A DNA stretch of 10,361 nt from Bacteroidales bacterium (GTDB lineage Bacteria; Bacteroidota; Bacteroidia; Bacteroidales; UBA12481): NCBI GenBank assembly GCA_021160155.1, contig JAGHDB010000040.1, forward strand, positions 1 through 10,361, read 5' to 3'. Positions 1 through 6,943 of this stretch are shown piece after piece. The notes beneath the pieces are model-generated. The model had not been told where the DNA came from. It worked only from the letters and a program-made list of their open reading frames with translations, and did not search any database. Made by a program: the position numbers and the translations under genes. How positions within the stretch are numbered: position 1 is the stretch's first letter; each line of letters opens with the position of its first letter.

Positions 1-1059
1 GATTACAACGGAGGATATGTATTCCCTTGTGCATTAAGTTTTGGGACATACCTGATGATGCGCGAAAATCACCAACAGGTACTACGACTGGCAACCACTA
101 ATTTTGAATTTACATCTGAAATTTCCCTGGGTGAACCCATCAGAAAAATCAATGAAGCGTGGGTTAATTACCCGTTGGGGGTAATTAAAGAATTACAATC
201 CAGGGGACTAATAATAACCGGCTACGATCTGCTCTACTCAGGAAATATCCCTAATAATGCCGGATTGAGCTCATCTGCCTCCATTGAACTGGTAACCGCG
301 GTAGCTTTTGACAAACTCTTTGATCTGGATATCGGACGTGTTGAACTGGTTAAAATCGGACAAGCCGCTGAAAATAATTTTGTTGGAGTCAACTGTGGAA
401 TAATGGACCAGTTTGCCGTGGGAATGGGTCAAAAAGATCATGCCCTTTTTCTGAATTGCAATACACTGGATTATGAAGCAGTTCCGGTTAACCTGGTTGA
501 TTACCAACTGGTAATTGCTAACACTAATAAATCCAGAGGACTGGCAGATTCAAAATACAATGAGCGTGTGACTGAATGTAATAAAGCCGTCCGGGCCATC
601 TCAAAAGGAAAACCCATACAATACCTTGCTGAACTTAACAATCATGAATTCAATGAATATGCACATCTTATCCCGGATCAAACTATACTGAAACGAGCAC
701 GACATGTGGTGAGCGAGAACCAACGGGTCTTTGAAGCAGTGGATGCCTTAAAATCCGGCAGATTAACTACCTTCGGACAATTAATGAATGCCTCACATGA
801 TTCGCTGCGAGACGATTATGAAGTAACCGGGATTGAATTGGATACCCTGGTAGAAGAATCACGTAAAATTGAAGGGGTTATTGGATCCCGAATGACCGGA
901 GCCGGATTTGGCGGATGTACAGTCAGTCTGGTTAAAAATGAAGCTGTCCGGGAAATGATGGCCCGCGCCGGTGAAGCATACCATTTGAAAACCGGATTGA
1001 AAGCCGATTTTTATCCGGCAGATATCGGTGATGGAGCCAAAGAAATAACAAACCTGTAA
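1..1059 (+). CDS. galK: galactokinase, 5' end cut by the window edge
   Basis: GHMP-family kinase that phosphorylates galactose to galactose-1-phosphate with ATP in the cytoplasm, the first committed step of the Leloir pathway. The frame is open to base 1, where it reads DYNGGYVFPCALSFG; this is the end of the galactokinase signature GEHxDYNGG. The ATG at 55 is therefore internal. The 352 visible residues lack only about 35-40 N-terminal ones compared with the usual 380-390. The ATP-binding GLSSSAS motif lies at fragment residues 88-94. The catalytic aspartate is in GIMDQF (codon 406-408). The third GHMP motif, RMTGAGFGGC, is at about residues 297-306. The gene ends two bases before the next start, so it is almost certainly co-transcribed with the lipoprotein and symporter that follow. 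Galactose is the family's usual substrate; the sequence does not exclude a related sugar such as N-acetylgalactosamine, but the neighbouring galactose-type transporter supports galactose. Confidence 0.95.
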   Translation, partial: DYNGGYVFPCALSFGTYLMMRENHQQVLRLATTNFEFTSEISLGEPIRKINEAWVNYPLGVIKELQSRGLIITGYDLLYSGNIPNNAGLSSSASIELVTAVAFDKLFDLDIGRVELVKIGQAAENNFVGVNCGIMDQFAVGMGQKDHALFLNCNTLDYEAVPVNLVDYQLVIANTNKSRGLADSKYNERVTECNKAVRAISKGKPIQYLAELNNHEFNEYAHLIPDQTILKRARHVVSENQRVFEAVDALKSGRLTTFGQLMNASHDSLRDDYEVTGIELDTLVEESRKIEGVIGSRMTGAGFGGCTVSLVKNEAVREMMARAGEAYHLKTGLKADFYPADIGDGAKEITNL

Positions 1060-1061
1060 CG

Positions 1062-2303
1062 ATGAAAATAATTACCTGTCTCCTCAGAATGTTTCTGATC
1101 ATGGCTGTACTAAGCTCCTGTCAGAATTCCGGAAAGAAAAAAAACACCAACGATGCTTATCCAAAGGGAACTTTTGGATATGATCTGAATTTTATTCAAA
1201 AACACCAGAATGCAGTGCTGCTTCAAAGAGATCAATCCCGGGTTCTTATTGATCCGGAATTCCAGGGACGCGTACTGACCAGCTCGGCCGGCGGAGCAGA
1301 CGGCAGAAGCTTTGGATGGATCAACTACTCTTTAATCGAATCAGGAAAAACGGTACCCCATTTTAATAATTATGGTGGAGAAGAACGTCTGTGGCTGGGC
1401 CCCGAAGGCGGACAATTCAGTCTGTTCTTCCCGTCAGGAGCTCCCTTTACTTTTGAAAACTGGCAGGTTCCGGCACTTTTCGATACCGATCCTTTTGAAT
1501 TGGTTGAAGCAAACGATACGCTGGCCATCTTCCGTAAAGAGGGCCAATTAACCAATTACAACGGTTTTCAATTTTCTTTCCGTATCAATCGCAGTGTTCA
1601 GATTCTTGAACGTAGCGTAATCAGTAAAAAAATTAATCTCCCTATACCCGAATCCCTGCAATTGATCGGATATGAATCCACCAACGAATTGATAAATACC
1701 GGCAGCATGTCCTGGGATGAAGAATCCGGACTGCTATCAATATGGATGCTGGGACAATTAATCTCTTCCCCGACCAATGTAGTGCTGATCCCTTACCAAT
1801 CCGGTCCGGTGGATTCCCTCGGGCAAATAGTAAAAGATGATTACTTTGGAAAAGTTCCGGCTGATCGCCTGAAAATTACCGAACATCTTATTCTCTTTAA
1901 AGCAGACGGATTGAAACGAAGTAAGATAGGCCTGAATCCCCGCCGTGCAAAAAATTATCTGGGTAGCTATGACTATGGTCAGAAAGTGCTGACTGTAGTT
2001 TTTTATTCGAAACCTGAAGCTAAACACGGCTATGTAAACAGTATGTGGGAAATGCAGGAAAAACCTTACGAGGGTGATGTAATTAACTCTTACAACGACG
2101 GCCCACTGGAGGATGGCACGCAATTAGGCCCATTTTATGAACTGGAGACTTCGTCTCCGGCAGCTGCCTTAAAACCCGGTGAATCAATCATACACACCAA
2201 CCTGACCATCCATTTGACCGGTTCAGAAACAGACCTCGAGCCACTCATTCAAACACTTTTCGGACTTGGGATTGAAGAGATAAAACATATCTTTGCCCTC
2301 TAA
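1062..2303 (+). CDS. lipoprotein, probable mutarotase-like (DUF6786-type) protein
   Basis: A 413-residue protein of unproven function. The N-terminus is a lipoprotein signal: a basic start, a hydrophobic core, and the lipobox LSSC with the lipidated cysteine at residue 20. The residues after it (QNSGKKKN) are not acidic, so there is no Bacteroidota surface-export signal, and a periplasm-facing anchor is more likely. The rest looks like a beta-rich soluble domain. A strongly patterned segment at residues 105-120 (GGEERLWLGPEGGQFS) recalls, from memory, Bacteroidota proteins labelled DUF6786 and the aldose-1-epimerase (galactose mutarotase) sandwich fold. I could not confirm the family by search. 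It sits between galactokinase and a sodium/sugar symporter, with gaps of 2 and 11 bases, the place where galM is often found. A role in converting sugar anomers or binding sugar in the periplasm is inference. The ATG at 1062 is chosen because it gives a complete signal peptide. Confidence 0.6.
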   Translation: MKIITCLLRMFLIMAVLSSCQNSGKKKNTNDAYPKGTFGYDLNFIQKHQNAVLLQRDQSRVLIDPEFQGRVLTSSAGGADGRSFGWINYSLIESGKTVPHFNNYGGEERLWLGPEGGQFSLFFPSGAPFTFENWQVPALFDTDPFELVEANDTLAIFRKEGQLTNYNGFQFSFRINRSVQILERSVISKKINLPIPESLQLIGYESTNELINTGSMSWDEESGLLSIWMLGQLISSPTNVVLIPYQSGPVDSLGQIVKDDYFGKVPADRLKITEHLILFKADGLKRSKIGLNPRRAKNYLGSYDYGQKVLTVVFYSKPEAKHGYVNSMWEMQEKPYEGDVINSYNDGPLEDGTQLGPFYELETSSPAAALKPGESIIHTNLTIHLTGSETDLEPLIQTLFGLGIEEIKHIFAL

Positions 2304-2314
2304 ATCTAAATCTG

Positions 2315-3955
2315 ATGAGCAATCATTTCTCCACTCTTGACTATGGGGTTTTTATTGGCTATGGTCTGCTGATCATCTTTCTGGGACTGTACGTATCACG
2401 TAATAAAAAAGGCAAAAAAAAGACCGCCCAGGATTATTTCCTGGCAAGCAGGTCATTGCCGTGGTGGGCCATCGGGGCGTCGTTAATTGCTGCCAATATC
2501 TCTGCTGAACAGACAATCGGAATGTCAGGAAGCGGTTTTGCAATCGGACTGGGTATTGCCTCTTATGAATGGATGGCTGCCATTACCCTGATCATTGTGG
2601 GTAAATTTTTCCTTCCGGTATTTCTAAAGAAAGGTATCTATACTATGCCGCAGTTTCTTTTAACCCGTTATGATAACCGGGTGAGGACAGCTATGGCTAC
2701 TTTCTGGCTGCTGGTTTACGTATTCGTTAACCTTACTTCTGTTTTATGGCTCGGAGCATTGGCCATGGAAACCATTATGGGTGTACCTGTTTTTTGGGGT
2801 ATTGTCGGACTTGCACTATTTGCAGCACTCTACTCTATTTATGGCGGCTTAACAGCTGTTGCATGGACTGACGTGGTGCAGGTAGTTTTTTTGGTAGCCG
2901 GCGGACTGATTACTTCAGTATTGGCCCTGAGCGCTTTAGGACATGGACATGGATTTATCAGTGGATTTGTCGAATTAATACATAAAGTGCCCGAAAAGTT
3001 TCACATGGTGATTCACAAAGGAGAACTGTTTATACCTGACGGAAATGGCGGCATGCGCGATGCATGGATGGATCTCCCGGGATTAAGTGTTATCTTCGGT
3101 GGTTTATGGATCGCCAATATATCTTATTGGGGATTTAACCAGTATATCATTCAACGTGGTTTGGCAGCTAAATCTATTAACGAAGCCCAACATGGTGTTA
3201 TCTTCGCCGGTTTTCTGAAATTATTGATCCCCCTGATTGTGGTTATCCCGGGTATTGCCGCTTACCTGGTCAGCCAAAATCCCGCTGCTTACGGATTAGA
3301 ACATACCGACATGATCACAAGGTCTGACCAGGCATACCCCTGGTTGCTCCATAATTTTGTGCCGTCCGGTATTAAAGGAATAGCTTTCGCCGCCCTGGTA
3401 GCAGCAATCGTCTCCTCCCTGGCTTCCATGCTGAACTCAACAGCCACCATCTTTACAATGGATATTTATAAAAATTTTATTAATAAAAATGTCAGTGAGA
3501 CCCGGATGGTCAGCGTGGGCAGAATCACAAGCTTTACCGCTCTGATTATTGCTGTATTTATGGCCAGACCCCTGTTGGGCGGGCTTGACCAGGCCTTTCA
3601 GTATATCCAGGAATTTACAGGTTTTATTACACCCGGTGTAGTTGCCATCTTTATCGGAGGATTATTCTGGAAACGCACCACTTCAAATGCGGCCCTCTGG
3701 GGTGCAGGATTAAGTATTCCACTCTCCTTTGCCTTCATGATATTCCTCCCGCAAGTTCCGTTTATGAATCGCTGGGGATATGTATTTCTGATATTGGCCG
3801 GTGTTATGATTGCCATTAGCCTGATTGAATCAAAAGAAAACCAGCCGAATGCCATCAAATTCGAAAAAGGAATATTCCATACCGATACCAAATTCAAAGC
3901 CTGGTCTATTATTCTCATGGCTATCGTAGCCGCTCTCTATATCACATTCTGGTAA
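2315..3955 (+). CDS. sodium/galactose-type symporter (SSS family, vSGLT-like)
   Basis: Inner-membrane solute:sodium symporter of 546 residues, close to the 543 of Vibrio parahaemolyticus SGLT, which has 14 membrane helices. Most of the protein is hydrophobic helices, starting at about residue 10. Residues that bind sodium and galactose in vSGLT appear to be kept. The TM8 sodium site is AAIVSSLASMLNS, with S367/S368 matching S364/S365. N61 and Q66 (AANISAEQ) match N64 and Q69, and E85 matches E88. N268, Y271 and K302 match N260, the gate tyrosine Y263 and K294. These equivalences come from memory of the vSGLT structure. The signature YGGLTAVAWTDVVQV is at about residues 176-190. Galactose or glucose taken up with sodium is the best guess, and the galactokinase upstream in the same operon supports galactose. 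The start lies 11 bases after the lipoprotein stop, with no Shine-Dalgarno sequence. Confidence 0.9.
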   Translation: MSNHFSTLDYGVFIGYGLLIIFLGLYVSRNKKGKKKTAQDYFLASRSLPWWAIGASLIAANISAEQTIGMSGSGFAIGLGIASYEWMAAITLIIVGKFFLPVFLKKGIYTMPQFLLTRYDNRVRTAMATFWLLVYVFVNLTSVLWLGALAMETIMGVPVFWGIVGLALFAALYSIYGGLTAVAWTDVVQVVFLVAGGLITSVLALSALGHGHGFISGFVELIHKVPEKFHMVIHKGELFIPDGNGGMRDAWMDLPGLSVIFGGLWIANISYWGFNQYIIQRGLAAKSINEAQHGVIFAGFLKLLIPLIVVIPGIAAYLVSQNPAAYGLEHTDMITRSDQAYPWLLHNFVPSGIKGIAFAALVAAIVSSLASMLNSTATIFTMDIYKNFINKNVSETRMVSVGRITSFTALIIAVFMARPLLGGLDQAFQYIQEFTGFITPGVVAIFIGGLFWKRTTSNAALWGAGLSIPLSFAFMIFLPQVPFMNRWGYVFLILAGVMIAISLIESKENQPNAIKFEKGIFHTDTKFKAWSIILMAIVAALYITFW

Positions 3956-3978
3956 TCCTCTATTTTAGTTAATTTTGC
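3947..3978 (+). promoter_or_regulatory. Bacteroidota-type promoter for the cysH-cysD-cysN operon
   Basis: TAATTTTGC at 3970-3978 is a full match to the Bacteroidota -7 element TAnnTTTGY. About 18 bases upstream, TTCTGG at 3947-3952 is a weak version of the -33 TTTG element, overlapping the last codons of the symporter gene. Transcription would start close to the cysH ATG at 3983, giving a very short or absent 5' leader. The position, between two functionally different gene groups, supports a separate transcription unit for sulfate activation. Confidence 0.55.
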
Positions 3979-3982
3979 ACCT

Positions 3983-4702
3983 ATGAATCAACTATTGAAT
4001 AGAGAGCTGGCCCGAGAACTCAATCAACATACGCAATCTTGGAATATCCTGGATACACTCAAATATTTAGCTGAGAAATTCAGGAGACAAATTACATTTT
4101 CTACCTCCTTCAGCTATGAAGATCAGGTGATCAGCGATATCATCTTTACCCATAACCTGCCTATCACTATTTTCACGCTGGATACCGGAAGACTGTTTGA
4201 AGAAACTTATAAAGTACATAGCAGAACACTGGCCAAATATGATAAACTGATCAAAGTTTACGCTCCGGATCATGCTAAAGTTGAAAAACTGGTAACCCAA
4301 CAAGGACCCTTCAGCTTTTATGAATCGGTTGAACAACGCAAAGAGTGCTGCCATATCAGAAAAGTAGAACCTCTGAACCGTGCATTAAAGAACATGGCAT
4401 GCTGGATAACCGGAGTTCGCGGATCACAATCCGAGTCCCGGCAGAATTGGTCAAAATTCGAATATGATGATTCACATCAATTAATTAAATATAATCCGCT
4501 GATTAACTGGACTCTTGAAGAAACCATCGCCTATATTAAAACCAATCATGTGCCTTATAATATTTTACATGACCGTGGATATCCCAGTATCGGATGTGCC
4601 CCCTGTACCCGGCCTGTTAAAGAGGGTGAAGATATAAGAGCCGGCCGGTGGTGGTGGGAAAACAATACCTCCAGAGAGTGCGGTATTCATAGTAACGATT
4701 AG
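3983..4702 (+). CDS. cysH: adenylyl-sulfate (APS) reductase, iron-sulfur type, assimilatory
   Basis: Cytoplasmic enzyme of 239 residues that reduces adenylyl sulfate (APS) to sulfite and AMP using thioredoxin-like electrons. It belongs to the PAPS/APS reductase family: STSFSYEDQ near residues 40-47 lies in the nucleotide-binding region, and TLDTGRLFEET at 65-75 is the family signature. Two cysteine pairs, CC at 122-123 and CAPC at 205-208, are the ligands of a [4Fe-4S] cluster. In this family the cluster marks APS rather than PAPS as substrate. The C-terminal ECGIH carries the catalytic cysteine, C233. No APS kinase gene is seen nearby, which fits direct use of APS. The ATG at 3983 is the only plausible start and follows a promoter by four bases. 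cysD follows after 14 bases in the same direction. Confidence 0.93.
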   Translation: MNQLLNRELARELNQHTQSWNILDTLKYLAEKFRRQITFSTSFSYEDQVISDIIFTHNLPITIFTLDTGRLFEETYKVHSRTLAKYDKLIKVYAPDHAKVEKLVTQQGPFSFYESVEQRKECCHIRKVEPLNRALKNMACWITGVRGSQSESRQNWSKFEYDDSHQLIKYNPLINWTLEETIAYIKTNHVPYNILHDRGYPSIGCAPCTRPVKEGEDIRAGRWWWENNTSRECGIHSND

Positions 4703-4716
4703 CTAAAGATCAAATC

Positions 4717-5622
4717 ATGAGCGGGACAAGCATAAATCACCTGAATGAACTCGAAAATGAGGCAATATATGTCATGCGGGAAGTGGCCGCACAATTTGAA
4801 AATCCGGCACTGCTTTTTTCCGGCGGGAAAGACTCTATCGTTATGGTACACCTGGCCATGAAAGCTTTCTGGCCCCAGAAACTGCCATTTACACTATTGC
4901 ATATCGACACCGGACATAACTTTTCAGAAACACTGGAATTTCGTGACACTTTGGTCAAAAAACTGGATGCCAGATTAATCGTAGCATATGTACAAGACAG
5001 TATCGATCAGGGCCGTGCCGTAGAAGAAACCGGCTATAATGCAAGCCGTAACACACTTCAAACCATCACGCTCCTTGATGCCATTGAAAAACATAAATTC
5101 GACGCACTGCTGGGAGGTGGCCGAAGGGATGAAGAGAAAGCAAGAGCTAAAGAAAGATTCTTCTCACACCGGGACGAATTCGGACAATGGGACCCTAAAA
5201 ACCAACGCCCCGAACTATGGAACCATTTTAACGGTAAAATGAAAATGGGAGAACATTTCAGAGTTTTTCCTCTTTCAAACTGGACCGAAATGGATGTCTG
5301 GCAATATATCTTTCAGGATAACATTGAAATTCCCAGCCTGTATTTCACCCACAAACGGAAAGCTTTTTTCCGCGACGGAGTATGGCTCGCCTGGGCACCA
5401 TTTATGAAACTTAAATCCACAGAAAAGGTGGTTGAAAAGGATTTTCGCTGTCGTACCATCGGTGATATCACCTGTACCGGCCTCTATGAATCCCATGCAG
5501 ATAACCTGCTGGATATCATAAAAGAAATTGCCGCAACCCGTATCACCGAGCGCGGCACCCGGTTTGATGACAAACGTTCTGAAGCCGCCATGGAAGACCG
5601 TAAAAAAGAGGGATATTTTTAG
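4717..5622 (+). CDS. cysD: sulfate adenylyltransferase subunit 2 (small subunit)
   Basis: Catalytic subunit of bacterial ATP sulfurylase, which joins sulfate and ATP to give APS and pyrophosphate; the CysN GTPase partner drives the reaction. The protein has 301 residues, the usual length (about 300). The PP-loop nucleotide-binding motif SGGKDS is at residues 35-40. The family blocks GGGRRDEEKARAKERFFSHRDEFGQWDPKNQRPELW (shown here only as landmarks GGGRRDEE and FSHRDEFGQWDP) and PLSNWTEMDVWQYI follow in order, and the C-terminus is rich in charged residues (DDKRSEAAMEDRKKEGYF). Its stop overlaps a possible GTG of cysN by one base and precedes the cysN ATG by two, so the two subunits are tightly, probably translationally, coupled. 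The product APS is the substrate of the CysH encoded just upstream. Confidence 0.97.
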   Translation: MSGTSINHLNELENEAIYVMREVAAQFENPALLFSGGKDSIVMVHLAMKAFWPQKLPFTLLHIDTGHNFSETLEFRDTLVKKLDARLIVAYVQDSIDQGRAVEETGYNASRNTLQTITLLDAIEKHKFDALLGGGRRDEEKARAKERFFSHRDEFGQWDPKNQRPELWNHFNGKMKMGEHFRVFPLSNWTEMDVWQYIFQDNIEIPSLYFTHKRKAFFRDGVWLAWAPFMKLKSTEKVVEKDFRCRTIGDITCTGLYESHADNLLDIIKEIAATRITERGTRFDDKRSEAAMEDRKKEGYF

Positions 5623-5624
5623 TG

Positions 5625-6926
5625 ATGAACAAACAAAACATGACTGATACAACTTTTAATTCAGAAGCATACCTGAACATGCAATTGCTGCGGTTTACAA
5701 CCGCCGGAAGTGTGGATGACGGTAAATCCACCTTAATCGGACGATTGCTTTATGACAGCAAGTCAATTTTTGAAGATCAATTGGAGGCAGTTGAAAGAGA
5801 CAGCATCCGCAGAGGAAATGAACAAATTAACCTGGCCTTGCTGACCGACGGACTCCGGGCTGAGAGAGAACAGGGAATAACCATTGATGTTGCCTATCGC
5901 TATTTCGCCACCCCGAAAAGGAAATTTATCATTGCAGACACTCCGGGGCATATACAATATACTCGCAACATGGTTACCGGAGCTTCCACGGCCAATCTGG
6001 CCATTATCCTTATCGATGCCAGAAACGGAGTACTCGAACAAACTATTCGACACACTTATATCGCCTCTCTTTTAAGAATCCCCCACCTGATTATCTGTGT
6101 CAATAAAATGGATCTGATGGATTACCGGGAGGAGGTTTATAATCAGATTCAAGATGATTTTAATACACGAATCCGGAAAAAACTGCATCTTGAAGATGTA
6201 CGGTTTATCCCGATCAGTGCGCTGAAAGGAGATAATGTGGTAAATCCGTCAAACCGGATGAGCAGCTGGTATAAAGGAACCACACTGCTAAATTTGCTTG
6301 AAACTATTGATATTACTTCTGACAGAGACAAAATCAATCCCCGGTTTCCGATTCAATATGTAATCCGGCCCATCTCAGAAAAATATCCTGATTATAGGGG
6401 ATATGCCGGACGTGTGGCCGGCGGAATCTTTAATGTGGGAGATACCGTCACTATCCTTCCAAACCATAATACCTCGCGAATTGCAGGTATTGACCGCTAT
6501 ACCGAATCTCTGAAAACAACCCAGGTAACCCAATCCGTCACCCTGCGACTAGAAGATGATATTGATATCAGTCGCGGTGATATGATCGTTCACAGTGATA
6601 ATCTGCCACAAGAATCCAATGAATTTGACCTGATGATATGCTGGTTCGATCATAAACCTATGAATCCAAAAGGTAAATATATCATCAGGCATACTACCAA
6701 AGAAGCCCGGTGCATCATCCGTGAAGTATTTTATAAACTGGATATCAACACACTCGAGCAAAACCATGACGATCTTCAAATGGAGATGAACGATATCGGT
6801 CAAATCAGAATAAAAACGACCCAATCACTCTTCATCGACTCATACAAACAAAACCGGATCACCGGCAGTCTGATTCTGATTGATGAAGCAACAAATGCCA
6901 CTTTAGCTGCCGGTATGATCTTATAG
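5625..6926 (+). CDS. cysN: sulfate adenylyltransferase subunit 1 (GTPase subunit)
   Basis: GTPase subunit of ATP sulfurylase, related to EF-Tu/EF-1alpha, which couples GTP hydrolysis to APS synthesis by CysD. With the ATG at 5625 the protein has 433 residues, somewhat shorter than the roughly 475 of E. coli CysN, and no APS kinase domain is fused at its C-terminus. The P-loop GSVDDGKS is at residues 28-35, the switch region REQGITIDVAYRYF at about 81-94, DTPGH at 105-109, NKMD at 160-163, and the base-binding ISAL at 197-200. After the G domain come EF-Tu-like beta-barrel domains. One small oddity is DTPGHIQY where family members normally have DTPGHEQY. A GTG at 5622 overlapping the cysD stop and an ATG at 5640 are alternative starts. 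I prefer 5625 because it is an ATG directly after the cysD stop. Confidence 0.95.
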   Translation: MNKQNMTDTTFNSEAYLNMQLLRFTTAGSVDDGKSTLIGRLLYDSKSIFEDQLEAVERDSIRRGNEQINLALLTDGLRAEREQGITIDVAYRYFATPKRKFIIADTPGHIQYTRNMVTGASTANLAIILIDARNGVLEQTIRHTYIASLLRIPHLIICVNKMDLMDYREEVYNQIQDDFNTRIRKKLHLEDVRFIPISALKGDNVVNPSNRMSSWYKGTTLLNLLETIDITSDRDKINPRFPIQYVIRPISEKYPDYRGYAGRVAGGIFNVGDTVTILPNHNTSRIAGIDRYTESLKTTQVTQSVTLRLEDDIDISRGDMIVHSDNLPQESNEFDLMICWFDHKPMNPKGKYIIRHTTKEARCIIREVFYKLDINTLEQNHDDLQMEMNDIGQIRIKTTQSLFIDSYKQNRITGSLILIDEATNATLAAGMIL

Positions 6927-6943
6927 ACAAACCTTTCATCCCT

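Noticed and set aside
55..60. ATG pair at 55-60 as the start of galK
   Set aside because: The frame is open to base 1 and encodes the DYNGG part of the galactokinase signature, so this ATG is internal.
1370..1555. Opposite-strand frames inside the + strand genes, such as this one
   Set aside because: They lie wholly within well-recognised genes, show no known motifs or spacing of their own, and are best explained as shadows of coding sequence.
5039..5242. Short + strand frame inside cysD
   Set aside because: It overlaps conserved CysD sequence in another frame and has no independent support.
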